Assembly (NCBI RefSeq): GCF_014805625.2
Contig: NW_023998457.1
Span: forward strand, 4,429,875 to 4,493,874
Source of the DNA: Glossina fuscipes
Lineage: Eukaryota; Arthropoda; Insecta; Diptera; Glossinidae
Reading direction: 5' to 3'
DNA length: 64,000 nt
The notes beneath the pieces were generated by a model. It saw only the letters and a list, made by a program, of their open reading frames with translations. It made no database searches and had not been told where the DNA came from. This document shows, piece after piece, positions 1 to 12,530 of the stretch (position 1 is the first letter of the stretch; each line of letters opens with the position of its first letter). The translations under genes and the position numbers were made by a program.

Positions 1-630
1 TCCGATTTTCGTACTTGTTAATGCTGTTGTTTATGGTAATAAATTTGTCTTAAATTTATTTATTTTGAAATTTAGATTGAGCCGAAGGATTCAATAAACA
101 TCAATAACCAAAAAGCCAAAAATAATTCAAATATTATTTAACTTGTGTCAGAGCTTTCTCGCAATCATTGCCTAACGCTCTTTTATGGATAGTTAATAAT
201 TTATAAGGCATTTATTCTTTTCACTTTTATGGCATTTATTGTTAACGAGCTCTGTAATTCCATTATATACAGCATCACTTGCGATGAACGTCAATTTGTA
301 TATAAAGTATGCAACATTTGAGATTAGCTCACAATATGTACAGAATGATTTTCTAAATCGACTTAAGCACTTCTGTCCGCATCGGACAGTCATCCCAGTT
401 CGGTTTCTTCATCGAAATATTATATATAGCCATGCACGAGACAGGCGGCCACTACTGTAGCTTGGACCCAGAACCATTTTGTCGGATTGAACATTTCAAG
501 TTATGGGGAAAGTATGGATTAATTGTATTCATGCAATTTATGGATTGGCCTCTGCTCAGGATATTCTTTCAACAAGCTGTGAAATCTCATTAAATCTTCA
601 AGAAGGTTCACAAGATGCGATATAATCTCC
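1..630. other. non-coding AT-rich DNA
   Basis: I see no gene here. The open frames are short, lack recognisable motifs and have no splice or promoter context. Confidence 0.5.
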
Positions 631-720
631 ATGATCTCTACAGCTCGTCCGTAGGAGAAGCCAAGTAGATAAGAATCGCGTCCATTCATAGTGTCAGTGT
701 TCACCGTTTTCAATTTCAAG
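631..720 (+). repeat. tRNA-derived SINE-like fragment (copy 1)
   Basis: This stretch aligns by eye with pieces near 52.85 kb (+) and 42.65 kb (-). The shared core runs from an A-box-like AGCCAAGTAGATAAGAATCG to a B-box-like segment ending in TTTCAATTTCAAG. Such spacing of polymerase III internal promoter boxes is typical of tRNA-derived SINE heads. No cloverleaf can be folded convincingly, so this is not a working tRNA gene. A 66-codon open frame runs antisense through it; I regard it as chance. Confidence 0.45.
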
Positions 721-2189
721 AGAGATAGATTGTGTTTTGTTCATAGTTATAGTAATTGCTCAGTCGTACAACACTTACCTTTCGGGTCCGCCTTTTGAGC
801 TGTGGCCGCCACTTCCTTATGTCTTTTTCTTTACCGTTACCGCGTTAAAAGAATAGGATACACTAACTGAGTGATTTGGCGTATTAAGCGAAAAGGCATT
901 TGGCAAAAAACGATAACGTGGAAGTAACCATAGGCAGAAACCTTAAAAGAAGCTTGTTTGACGATATTTTTCGGATGGCGGCACAACTAATAGTAATGAT
1001 AATATTTATCAAGGTTACATTCAGCGCCTATTTAAATATTAAAGGGAAAAATTATTTTTTAACATTTATTAAAAGATGGCAACACGGGAGCATGAAAAGA
1101 TTTGGCAGCAACATTTAACTGGAGAGAATGAATTATGTTTAAGTTGCGCTGCGTAACGTTTCGAAAAAGCGCTTTCGAGAAAAATGCTTTTTAAAAATTA
1201 TGTTTACAAAATCGCATATTTTATGATATAAAATTTGACCACGCCTACAATGATGCTTTTATATCACTCTTGACTATTTAATGGATTATTGAAGACAATA
1301 TCGATAAGAATTTTCGCTTTTTGAAAATTTTACAACGGTTTTCTCTTTTAATGAACTTAAACATCATAACATGAATGAAAAATGTTTGGTTGGAAAAATC
1401 TACAAAATTTTCTTCTATTACTTTAAATTTCTATTATATTCGAAATTTTCATATTCACTTTTATATATACTTACATTGTAAATGCAACTTTGTAGACTAT
1501 GCTAACGCATATGCATATTATATTAGAATGTCAACACTAGCCAAGTATCTTCATTGAAATGGATTTCTTTAGATGTCAAGGATAATGCCATCGTACGGAA
1601 AGTGCACATATATTTCTGTCTTTTTTTACATGTTATTGACAATGACTTAGTTTTATAATAACGTGACTCCATTTATGTATATGGGAAGTTACCTTGTTGG
1701 AAGTTAAAAACTTTAAAAAATAAAAAAAGAAAAAAAAAAAAAAAAACAAAGCAGCGAACGAATCCTTTACACCCGTCACTGTTATGGCGTCACATACCGT
1801 TGTGATGTCCACGACAAGTAGTTTAGAAATAAATTATTTAGCTTGCCGCAGTGTAGTCTCCAAGTTTGTTTATTTCATAACCTGCTAAGAAAAAACGAAT
1901 TCTTCACGTTCTGGAGTCCAGCAGCTTTATTTTCGAATTAACACGTTTTTTGGACAGATCCGTATTTGAATGTAAAAAATTGTACAGAATAAATTTCAAT
2001 ATTCTGTCTTGTTGACGTTATGAGTAATAAGCAGAAAACAACACAAAGGCGGCGAAAAAAAAAGTGTTGATCATTTATAAATTTGTGTAGGCGTGACAGG
2101 TGTTTTATGCAGGTACTCCACTACACATCATAGAATATAAATGGCAATTTATTTGCGGCTTATAAGTAAAGAGCAACAAACGAAATTGT
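721..2189. other. intergenic DNA
   Basis: No gene recognised. It contains an A-run around 1728-1745 and scattered AT-rich sequence. Open frames at 900-1118 and 1375-1557 have simple, AT-driven composition and no family resemblance. Confidence 0.5.
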
Positions 2190-2480
2190 TTTTATTTTCA
2201 ATTGTGGTCGTGACCTTTGGCCGATTTGTGATTTTTTTCAATATCAACTTGCGTGTAAGAACTACAAATGTTTCTGCCGATCAGTAGAGTCTTTATCATA
2301 GACAATGTAAAGGCAGACTGACAGGCAGGCAGATATACAGACGGACGGACATGATTAAATAGGTTTGGTGTTTGATTCTGATCAATAATATAAACGCTTT
2401 ATGGAGTCTCTGAGGCTTCCTTCTGGACATTGCAAACCTTTTGACAAAATGTACACATCTCTCATCCTTTGGCGATGGGT
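2190..2480 (-). repeat. dispersed repeat family 1, fragment
   Basis: Read on the minus strand it shows the family-1 order: a GGGTATATTC-like start, TTTTGTCAAAAGGTTTGCAA, the GAAGGAAGC...GAGACTCCATAAAG block, then GATCAG and CATGTCCGTCCGTCTG. Both ends are missing or decayed. Confidence 0.6.
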
Positions 2481-3452
2481 CTTAAAATATATATGCAAGT
2501 ATTCTTGGTTTTTTTTTTTTTCTTCTGCTAAAGCATTGAAATGAAATAAAAGAAAATTAATATTTACTTAAGAAAGAAGAGCAATAATGCATATGAACTC
2601 GTTTTGCATCTATTCGCGGTAACATTTTCTTGTATTGAGTGTAAAACGCTATGTGACATTATTTTGTTTTGTTTCTTTTTTTTTTTTTTTGTTTTGGTTT
2701 TTTATTTTCTCATGTCCTTTATACGTAACGTAAAGCACTCCGAATGCATTTGCGCATATACAAGAGAGCTTATTTACTGAAAATGAAAGCTTTTTGCTTA
2801 CTAACAACAACAAAACTAAGCATATTCATATAATAAAAAAAAAAAATTCAAAGGCATAGCAATTTATTGAATGAACTATGCAGGGGTGAAACGGACTCGA
2901 GAAATCGCTTGAGTATATAAAGGATGCTATAAATGAATTCTTGTTCTCGTATTGGTTCAACAAAAGATGCTGTGCGGAAAAATTTCAGTTGTTAAAGAAC
3001 CATTATATATAACGGATCGTTTTTAGCGGCAATTTTCCAATGATTTAAAAAAACGAAAACAAATAATTCGTCGCTGTGCAATGAATAAATTCGGAACGAA
3101 AAAAACTAACGAATAATAACTAATTTTTCAAAACGTAAAGCATCTAATGACGAAAATGAAGTGAAACGGTTTGTTCACATTACACTCGATCAGTTAAACC
3201 GTGATGGATAAGGAAAATTATAATGCAATATTAAAATAACATTAATTCATTACAAAAGAGAGAGAAAGCAAAAAAAAAAAAAAAGCCCAAGGCAATGCGG
3301 AAATATGCTATGTTTAATTGAACGGCCAATTAAACCCAGTTTTCTTCAAGTTTTATAGCTATACTCTATAGTTCCATGGTCTTTATGAAATATCTCTATT
3401 TAATTAAAAAAAATTTTAAGAAAATTTTCAAAGAAGTATTTAAGAAACGATT
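2481..3452. other. intergenic DNA with homopolymer runs
   Basis: No gene seen. There are T-runs at about 2509-2521 and 2676-2690, and A-runs at about 2837-2847 and 3270-3284. The rest is AT-rich sequence without motifs I recognise. Confidence 0.5.
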
Positions 3453-4345
3453 TTTTATACCCATCATGGAAGCATGAAAGGTATATTCTCTTTGTTATAA
3501 CGCTTGCAACGTCCGCAAGGAAACTTCAAAAATCCCATAAAGTATATATATTCTACAACGACGTCCGTCTGTCTGTCCGTGGCAAAGACTGCCCTGAACG
3601 CAAAAATAAAGCTACCGGCTTCAAGTTAGGCAAAAACATTGCAAGTTCTTGCACGCAGGTTGACATTCAAAACGGGCCAAATCGGTCGAAGGGCACTTCT
3701 ACAGTACCACATACACTCAGAACACTTCTGTTTTCCAAAGGAAATAAAAAATTCGTTTTCCGCTCACTACTCATGAAGTACAGCAGATAAGTTTACAAAC
3801 ATTTGCACGTATGTTCTACGGGCGATGCTGTACTACTTGTACAAAAATGCGAAAAATTGACCATGCCCATCCAAAATTATAGTATATAAAAAATTTTTTT
3901 TTTTTTTTTCAATACAAAAAAAGCTTCAAAGTGTGTAAATTTTTGGCCAGTTTCAAATTTGGAATAAACCTAAGTATGTCCGTCTGTCCGTATGGGCAAT
4001 TAGCTAGTATCTGAAGAAGATATCGGTTAGGAATTTGCGAAAAAATGTGGAAATGACCTAAACTTTTCAAAGGACATGCCCACAACGCCTACATGCCTAT
4101 GAGACGAAAAGTGAAACGTACTTGCCTTCCGTCGTTTTTACTATTTACTCATAAACTAGAACAGACATACGATGTAAATTTTCACTTTTATTTTGAAAAT
4201 GTAAAAAAGCATTCGCGCCCACCTAACGCTATAGAGTATAGAGTGATAATTTAATTGTTTTTCAGTTTATTAGTCTTTTTTAGGATGATGCGGTGATGGG
4301 TATAAAAGATTCGTTCATGATCGAATATAATTTTCTTAATTATTT
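3453..4345 (+). mobile_element. family-1 non-autonomous DNA element, near full length
   Basis: It starts with TTTTATACCCATCA (3453-3466) and ends with its exact reverse complement TGATGGGTATAAAA (4294-4307). A tail to about 4345, GATTCG...CGAATATAATTTTCTTA, recurs at the ends of other copies. The inside has no coding capacity. It contains the family markers: the CATAAAGTATATATATTC block near 3540, CGTCCGTCTGTCTGTCCGT near 3565 and again near 3980, and CCATGCCCA near 3860. About 850-890 bp with inverted ends and no ORF fits a MITE-like element. The superfamily is not identified. Confidence 0.65.
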
Positions 4346-6535
4346 TTTCTTATTATAGTATGAAGAGATTAAATGCGTTCGATGCAAACATTTATTGTGG
4401 TGACATATTGACAGCCTCCTGACGTAGAGAATGCCAGTGCTAACACTTTAAAGTTTTTCAATCCATGCTGCTTGGCTGTTTCCGCCAAGGCATTCACTAA
4501 TACATATGTGTAAAGATATGCTCGGCATGAAGTATATCTAACAAACAATAAACTGAAATATATTTATTTTATATATGCGCCAAGATTGCCTTTCATGTAT
4601 TATATTAAGTCTGCATGTAAGAGCCAAGAACTTGGAAATTCCTATGTTAGGTCGAATCATAAGTAACGACCGGTTTTTTAGCAAACATTTTGTTTTCATT
4701 GAACAACAATATTATAAAGGTATTCAACGTTTTTGCTATACCTCTTGTTGATTGCCGTAGGTTTCGCTTCAATATTGTCTTTAAAAGGATGCCGTCAAAG
4801 TTGGAAGGATATCGCATCTTTTAAGATTGTATCTTCAGAAGGGAATTTTACAGAACAATTTTTAACGGCCCGATCATTTATCAGTCCCTCATATGCTGCA
4901 TATTTTTTCAGCTGTGGCCTTAACCCTATTGCCTTGTTTGTCGAATATGCACTTTTTTACTCTCCATTTCAGACGTTAAGAAAAACAGTTGAATAGAACA
5001 TGCGCCACATAAAAGAAACTTGACAGAAGACTAACTGAATTCTCATCTATGCAGTGAAAACAAAAATCCGTTTGTTTCGATGACTTTTAGTGAGTAAATG
5101 CGAACATTTGATTCATGGGGAGATACTTATGACTCAACCTAATAGAAATCTACCGATTCATTGCATTGTTTATATTATATAGTATTTTTCAAGTCAAATT
5201 ATTCTTTTACATTTCTTACGATTGTACTTACATTAATATAATTATAATTTATAGACAAACAATTAAAAATAGGTCGCCTGGTGCAATATAATGGTTTTGT
5301 TATTTGTTTTCAATAAAAATGCAAACGAAAGATTTTCGTAAGCTCGCGACTTATTGTTTTGTTTTTATTTCCTTTTCTTTGTTTTATGGACACACGCACA
5401 CATTAAAATAATATATATATATAAAGCTATTATAGATATTTGTGGAAGAAACATCTAGTAGGCTCTATACATGCAACTAACTAATGAAAAAAGGATTTCG
5501 TAAAGTTTGACGCTTTGTAAGAATGATGATAATTGCACCTACAAAACCTATCTTACTGTGTAACAAGCATGACACTAAGGTGTTCTTTTAAGAAAGTTTG
5601 CATATTTTTACGAGAAAATTCACCCAAAAAATTTAAGTAAAAATCTCTCTGTATCCGATAGCTTACAGTGTTGGGCACAGATGTTGTTCACATTTTGTTT
5701 AAAGCGAATAAGATTTCATGGTTATGTGGACATCTTTCTCATAATGTAACATTATGTTCAAAAAATACGGGGAATTTGTGCATTGAATAGACACGAGTTT
5801 CTTATATCAATGTAAACTTTGCTCTTATGACATTGCATGCAATTTCCGTTAGAATTTGATTTAAGTTTCATATCATTCAGTACACTTTCTATAAAATTGT
5901 CAAATGCTTATATTATGCATCAGATAATAGTCTGCAAATCTGCAGACTAATGCAAGGCTGAGTTTAAAAGAGATCTGTGACGACGATTTGATGACATATT
6001 TTTGGTTTCCTATAGTTCGTTAATTTATTTCAAGACTATGTACAAATTTTCGTGAAAAATACCGCAAAGTTTTTTCCTTTTAATGATTTGAAGCATCCAT
6101 TGTACTCATCTTAGTTCCTAGCTCTAAAGATTTATAATGATTCTTATAAATCCCGTCACTTTCTTGGGATTGATGGCTAAATACCTGATTCTGCAGATGA
6201 CTGCACATTTCTACAAATTATGATGGGTCGTTGCTTTCTCAGAATCTACAAAAATCGATATCTAAGATACCAACATTGTGTAATGTGATTCAGTGACTAA
6301 AGGAAGGCTAGTTCACCTTCATTTCCACCGTCTTTTATGTGCTATACTGGATGGTTTTATAAATTCCATTGCTTAATTTTGTCCTTGCCCTGTCTAAAGG
6401 TCAGCCAGTTTCTCGTTTATCTCACACGTATTGAGTTCAGGCTTACGTCGGCATCAATAGGTATCTTGATGTCTACTGCACTGACTGGATGTTGATATCG
6501 TACAATACTCTTTCAACGTTTTTACGCCGAACACA
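4346..6535. other. intergenic DNA
   Basis: No gene recognised. The frame at 4733-4996 (87 codons, one hydrophobic segment, TTG start) has no family resemblance and no splice context. An 8-bp perfect inverted repeat with a 4-nt loop (AGTCTGCA/TGCAGACT) lies at about 5930-5950. Confidence 0.45.
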
Positions 6536-6539
6536 GGTT

Positions 6540-6740
6540 TTCTGGAATGTATATAACATTCATGAACTTTTTATTCTAAGCTTGTCTGTCTGTCCGTCCA
6601 TGTCTTCAATCTGCAGCTCCCAATTTGTGAGATATTTTAATGAAAATGACCTAAAGACTAAGGTCGGACCGCAACACTTTTCGACCATTTCCAAGATGAC
6701 GTCCTATGTAGGAAAATCGTTATATGAAGGGAATAAAATA
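6540..6740 (+). repeat. dispersed repeat family 2, fragment
   Basis: It contains CTTGTCTGTCTGTCCGTCC, a CTGCAG block, AATTTGTGAGATATTTTAATG, then a stretch resembling the family-2 middle. The open frame across it (6489-6788) is repeat-derived. Confidence 0.5.
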
Positions 6741-7656
6741 TGTATTAAGAAATATTATGTTGGGTGTTTAATGATTGGCCGACTATAATATTCTTACTTC
6801 TTTCAGGAAATCATACGCTATTTGAATATGATTTAACTAAGGATTTGCTTAAAGTTTCCTTCAACCACACGCACAGCCTCCCTCGTTATATCTTATTTTT
6901 TCTTTTATATATTATTATTAAAAGTTTTCTTCTTATTTTTCAAATATGTTTACTTAACGCATTATGGCTCAATTACTTTATGAATTGATTTTATAATTTA
7001 TAAATAAGTTTTATGTAACGAATATGTTTTTCTGCAGTAATGGCTTATATATGGCAGCATTGTTCCTACAAAGCAAACGTTATACTAGATGTATGGGGTA
7101 GAATGCTCGTTATGGCCTACCCTTAGCACAGAGAAAGCATGAGCAACGTAGTCACATGCGAGTTTTCGTTTATAAAAATTCACTTTGAAATTCGAAGACA
7201 TTTACAATTGAAAATTTAATTTCGCTCAAAATTCGTTGAGAGAATATTTAATCTAGAAAAACCGATCATCAGCTTTTGTCGAAAGGAAAGGTTAAGCATG
7301 AAATATGAAATCTATGCATCCTTTTTCCGCTTTACTTTTTTAAGAGCAACTTTTCTTTCTGAAGAAAGAGCACAATCAAGAACATAAGGTTGATTCAGAC
7401 CTAAGAGACATTTAGGAAGTCTTGTCTGTTTTTTATTAGAAGCTCTTCTCTAAAATAAACCAAAGATTCCTTGAATACAATTAACAAATTTTACTGTCTT
7501 TTCATTTTCCTAATCCATCTATGCACTTGAAGTATAATATCGGGAAGGAGATTATAAATGGCTTAGACCAAACCTATTTATATTTTCGATTAGCTCGGGA
7601 ATGATACGTCGGTGCCATAAAGATTGAGACCTTATTACTTCATATATTCTCACTTA
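6741..7656. other. intergenic DNA
   Basis: Nothing recognised; AT-rich sequence without coherent reading frames. Confidence 0.5.
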
Positions 7657-7823
7657 CAGTTGACAGCTTTTTTTGTGCGATTTTTTTTATGCGATGTTTT
7701 GTCGCTTGTTTCGTTTGGTGAGATTGTTTTTTCTACGAAATAATGCGGTCAAACCTATTTTTGTGCAGTTGGAACAAAAAAACCAAATCGCATAAAAACT
7801 GTTCGCACAAAAAAGTTCAACTG
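7657..7823. mobile_element. pogo/Tigger-type MITE, 167 bp
   Basis: The left end is CAGTTGACAGC followed by TTTTTTTGTGCGA. The right end is GCACAAAAAAGTTCAACTG, its near inverted complement. A TA dinucleotide flanks the left end, as expected for TA target-site insertion; on the right there is TG then TA. The CAG...TTTTTGTGCG terminal pattern matches the larger element at 43.1-44.0 kb. Inside is GTCAAACCTATTTTTGTGC, itself close to that element's terminus, so there may be one element nested in another. There is no coding capacity. Confidence 0.6.
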
Positions 7824-8036
7824 TGTATCGCTTCGCGTACTCTCCACGTTACACTTCTAAGCAATTTGATGGTACTTTGGAAGCTCTGACGCAAACTAGC
7901 CAATGTTCATACATGGTTACTGGCATTAACTTGGCGAGTTTTCGATCCTCACAGAGTCATGTCGACTTGTAACTCTAATCTAAGAAGTCTGTAATATTGT
8001 GGCTTTTGCTTAAGTAAGATTTTGAAACTGTCATTA

Positions 8037-8391
8037 TACCCTACACCACTTGTGGTACCGGGTATATTAAGTTAGCGCGGCCGTATGAAATAAGCGGAAG
8101 GGCTTAAGACGGAAGGATTGTTACGAAAACTGATCGCTTGTAGAGCACAAAAGTCTAAATTTTAATACATGGTGATGAAAATTGACCCATAATAGTAATA
8201 AAAAATTAGATCTACGAAACTTGTACCATCTACGCCTATTTTTGAATCCTGCCCGATGTAAGGATTAAACTTGTACTACATTAGGTTGCGTTTTAGGCTG
8301 ATGAAAAATGTGCCTTTATATAGAAACAAGATATAATTTTTGCATTATATATGAAAAAAAAGAATTGTTTTAGACACTGTAGTGTAGGGTA
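8037..8391 (+). mobile_element. family-2 non-autonomous element
   Basis: The left end is TACCCTACACCACTTGTGGT. The right end is CACTGTAGTGTAGGGTA, so the terminal 13 or so bases are inverted repeats. Internal markers are GGGTATATTAAGTTAG, GGGCTTAAGA and a middle section shared with copies at 11.85, 19.43, 31.63 and 35.85 kb. The TACCACAAGTGGTGT-like hairpin just inside the left end is the most conserved part of the family. Confidence 0.6.
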
Positions 8392-8934
8392 ATTAATGTT
8401 CGGTTTACTTGTTTTTTTTTTTGATAATTGCTCAATTTCGAACTTAAACGGATGGGAATTATAAGGAAAATGTTAAGACCATAGTTGTTTTGTTGAAAAA
8501 GATTTCAAGATTGTATCTGTGAATTCAACATTGATTCGATCAACGAACGTACGTTTCTTTGAGTTGCAATTATTTGCACAAATCAAATAAACTGCTTTTG
8601 ATGGATATGGATAGTGGTTGATGTCTATTTTGCTGCATTGCTGTATTCTTAATGGTTTGAATTGAAAGCCGCACATTTTTAAGTGTATTACTCTTCTTCT
8701 GCTTTAAATGATGAGTTCGTCTACAGCTAAATGACGACATCAGATGATTGCCCATTTGCTTTACATGCACAAGCAAACTTAAGGATATAATAAACACTGT
8801 TTGTTTAACTTTAATCGTTTACTTTCCCAACATTTTTCACCATATCTTACTAGTCTGAATACATACTGCCACCCGCTTATTTGCTTTTCCTTAAAGCGGT
8901 TTTAAAGTAAAGTAACAAGAAACACGTTTTTATT
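8392..8934. other. intergenic DNA
   Basis: No gene seen. Overlapping minus-strand frames at 8473-8797 have no motif and show no codon-level coherence. Confidence 0.5.
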
Positions 8935-9440
8935 TTTACATCCACCACTAAAGTATTTAGGGTATACTTATTTTGTTTTTTGCATAATGTATGTATGTAA
9001 CACTCAAACTTTAGCAGCTTCATACATATATTCGTGATCAACGTGAAATTTTGAATTGATTAAGTCATGTCTATCCGTCTGTAAGTCTCTCTGGTGTGTG
9101 TTGTTAGCACTCTCTTGGTAACAAAAATTAAGATATCGACTTCAAATTTGGTAAAAACATTAGAAGTTTCTGCACGGAGGTTGCTATTGACAATGGGCCC
9201 AATTGGTCAGAGCGGAAGCTCCCGCATCCCAAATTGAAAGCAATATAACAACAATTTGTGGGTTTTCGCTCGTTTCACTCTGAAATTTTCCACATTTACT
9301 TTACGAAGTACTCCGCTCTTTACGGACAAAAATGAGAAAAAACGGCCATGCCCACAAAATGTTAAAAGTGAGTAAATGTTATTTTTTTTACCTTATTTAG
9401 CATAAGGAAAACGAGGCAGAATATTTAACCCTAAAATGAA
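8935..9440 (+). repeat. dispersed repeat family 1, copy
   Basis: It begins TTTTTACATCCACCACT, then GGGTATACTTATTTTGTT, and GTGATCAACGTGAAATTTTG. Next come a TCTATCCGTCTG tract and GGTTGCTATTGACAATGGGC. It later carries CGGCCATGCCCACAAA, typical of the family-1 second half. The right terminus is not preserved. Confidence 0.6.
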
Positions 9441-10139
9441 CATGATGAAGACTTGACGATGGCTTGAAGGCCGAGCCCCTCGACACCCGATGGCACACGA
9501 GTTATCTTTACAAGTGCTAATCAACGCTGTACCGAAATAGAAAATGAGTGTGAGCCTTTTTCTCGCTTATTGGTATGCGTTGGATCCTATCTAAACACCT
9601 TTTGGTTAATTCCTCACAAAACTTTGGAGTAACCACAGCCACCAAAATACTTCCTAAGTGGCGCAGCTGTAAGGTAAGCAAGCATTCATTTCAATAGTTG
9701 GACGGGTAGTACATCTTCGTATCAGGAGCTATCTTTGAGTAACCTGACCTCCGTGGGCACCCATTAATTTCATGGCCATTACCTCTTAGGCTTTCAAGTC
9801 CAACCCTCGCAATCTGACGCCTGCGCGAAACTTTGCCTTGATTAAATTTAAAATCTACATTTATCTTGTCCATTTCTGAGTTGTAACGCTTGTCGAGCTT
9901 TTTAATGTGAAGCCTATAGTCTCAATTACTATGACTGCTTCAACTATTCTTAATATAAGTATGAAGCGAAACCTAAACGATAACTTTTTGATGCCGAAGT
10001 GTGAAATTTCAAATAAGTAAGCGGAAAATGAAAATTTCTTGCGTCTTTAACCTCCGGCTGCAAAATAAAGGGTAAAGAGATTTTAATCTCACAATGTTGT
10101 TCTAGAAACTTCTAAAAAGTTATAATTTCTACTATATTA

Positions 10140-10172
<33 letters not shown>

Positions 10173-11177
10173 GGGTCAGAGAATTTCTTGTTCTTAGGCT
10201 CCTTCCCATAAAATAGTTTTCATCGAAGCAAAAACGCAGAATTTTTTTTTGGTATGATCAAAAATTAATGGGAATTTTTTATTACCTTGATATTGTAAGC
10301 CATTTTATTATCATATATCACTAGCATGACTTGTTAAAGCATTCATAAATTTGAGATTGAAACAAGTGAAAGGTGGTGTTAACATTGTTTGGCATTTATG
10401 TACGCAATTACATGTTTTTGTTAATTAAATATATTTTGGCGATATTTTCGCTTATATTTATTAATTACTTTTGTGGCATGCGGTTATAAAAAGGAATAAA
10501 TTTTGAATTAATAAACAAATAAACTTTTAACAAATAACCGCAAAATAATAGTAACAATAATAATGAAAATGTATTTCCATCGATATAGGAAAAAGGCAAC
10601 AAAGTTAAATAATAGTAATAACAATAACGGAAACCATAAATGTATTTAATGCCAATATAAGAATAAACCAACCAATAAAGCAACAAATAAAACTTAATTA
10701 AAAAATTTAATTAAACATAGACTAATATTCGCATGTCGACAAGTGTGTACTATTGTAATTATTTTATACAAAATTTTTGCTGTCGCATTCTCATAAAATA
10801 TTATAATAAAAATACACTTTCAAGTATTTTTGATCAAAACAAACAAATATTTAATAAAAATTTTGCAATTTATTTTCTATATACAATAAACATACAATGA
10901 AATCAAATGCAACATAAAAAAAGGAAAAACAAATAGACAAACAAACAATTATAAATTAAAAGTTAAAATATTCGCATCTCAATCAAGGATTGACCTACCA
11001 TTGACCAACCTATTCCTATTAATAATCCTATTGCTGTTATTTTGCTCACAGCATCATTAACTTGAAATCTCTCTGTGGACGGCGAACAGTAGTACAACGG
11101 AGCTATATATCGTAGCTTATTGTTCTCGTGCACAATATTCGTTTTAACGCACTTTCCCCTTTTTACACAATACTATC
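9441..11177. other. intergenic DNA with a long A-run
   Basis: No gene recognised. A pure A tract of about 30 lies at 10141-10170. From about 10450 to 10980 the sequence is very AT-rich with many ATTA/TAAT repeats. A TATATAT motif near 11103 lies upstream of the candidate exon at 11178. Confidence 0.5.
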
Positions 11178-11307
11178 ATGGGATTAATATATTGTTTCAT
11201 ATACGCTGTGCTAATGATAAACGGTTTATTGCATTCACGTCTTAGCATTTTTTCATTTATATTCTCGATTGCGATAATACCTGCAGGAAGTCAACAGCAA
11301 ACTACAG
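11178..11307 (+). CDS. candidate first coding exon with signal peptide
   Basis: The frame opens with an ATG in a good insect context (TATCATGG). It encodes about 43 residues rich in hydrophobic positions, starting MGLIYCFIYAVLMINGLL, compatible with a signal peptide or anchor. It then reads AGSQQQTTG into a consensus 5' splice site, ACTACAG followed by GTGAGT, at 11307/11308. A TATATAT motif lies about 75 bases upstream. The open frame runs past the donor to 11390 but loses any character there. No downstream exon was found; introns in fly genes of this type can be tens of kilobases. I do not recognise the protein. A chance ORF is possible. Confidence 0.35.
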
Positions 11308-11852
11308 GTGAGTGTGAGAGTTTTCCTATCATTTTCATACGAAATTATGTTAATTCATTTAAGTGTTTTCCTCAAAATCATCATATTTAAGTGTTTTAAT
11401 ATCTACATAAGAGTTTTCAACAACAACAACAACAACTGTTTAGCATAGTAATAGTAAATGTTTATATTTATTGGTCCAAAGACGAAGATTTCTTCGTGAG
11501 AAAGTAAACGATTATTATGTTAAAAGAGTTGGATAACAGCAAGAAGACGAAAGTCAAGCAAAATCGACTTTTAGATATCCTACATCACTTTGCTTAATAC
11601 AATTGTTGTAAAGCATCAAAAAATAGCAAAAGTCAGTCTTGGAGAGGCAGGACAAGACATGAACTGATGTGTAAGGACTAAAGTTAGTTGCGGGGGTTTC
11701 TTCCTTGGCAACCCAGGAATTCTTACAGGAGAATTTATGTTTCATACCTGGCGTCCATTTGCAACCGAACCTACCCGCATAGTTAATATCGGTGACAACT
11801 ATTATACTCATTTAATTACTTCGCTACTCTCTTTATTTAACAATTTTTATAG
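11308..11852. other. intergenic or intronic DNA
   Basis: No gene seen. A short CAA triplet run lies near 11420-11442. If the exon at 11178 is real, this would be the start of its intron. Confidence 0.45.
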
Positions 11853-12530
11853 CCTACACCACTTGTGGTACGAGGTATGTTAAGTTAGTGCGGTACGAGG
11901 TATGTTAAGTTAGTGTGGACGTAGGCAATACGGAGAAGGGGTTAAGATAGATACACCTTTTATTACACCGATCGATTCAGAATCATAATCTGAATCGTTC
12001 TAAACCTCTCTGTTTGTCGGTCTAACCGTCCGTCGGATGCAATTTTTGATGAATTTTGATACACAAACACAGTTTGACCCAAGGGCGAGCGCTATTGAAA
12101 ATGGTTCGGGTCGGTCCAGTTAACACCCTGTTCTGAAAACTTGATATATACAAAAAATTGTAAATTTCAAAATTCTCGCTAAAAGTGCCTAAGTAGTAGT
12201 ATATCATAATTCTAACTTGGTAAGAGAATTTTAGAACGGCTGTGGCAATTTTTAAACCCCTTCTCATATAACAAAAAGTAAAGTCCATAAAATCGAAGCA
12301 TAATAGTCGTTAAAGTTAAAAGATTAAGTTGTACCATATTTGGACAATCTCGGCCTATTTTTGGATCTTATCCTAATAAGCACTTCACAAAAATTGGTCT
12401 TTTGTAGGGCAGAAAAGTCTAAGTTTTAACATGCGGTGACGAAAATTGAACCATAATACTAATTTCATATAAAAATAGGAATTGTGTCAGGCAATGTGGT
12501 GTAGAATATTTAATGTCAGCCTCACCCGAC
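11853..12530 (+). repeat. family-2 repeat with internal 26-bp duplication
   Basis: The left end CCTACACCACTTGTGGTAC is followed by GAGGTATGTTAAGTTAGTG twice in tandem, a local duplication of about 26 bp. Next come a CGATCGATTCAGAATC palindromic block, a TCCGTCCG tract, CGAGCGCTATTGAAAATGG and GGTCGGTCCAGTT. The right end near 12500 reads CAATGTGGTGTAGAATATTT, a decayed version of the family terminus. Confidence 0.65.

Noticed and set aside
10141..10170. Poly(A) run as the tail of a retrocopy
   Set aside because: No coding or element sequence is recognisable directly upstream on either strand, and no flanking target duplication was seen.
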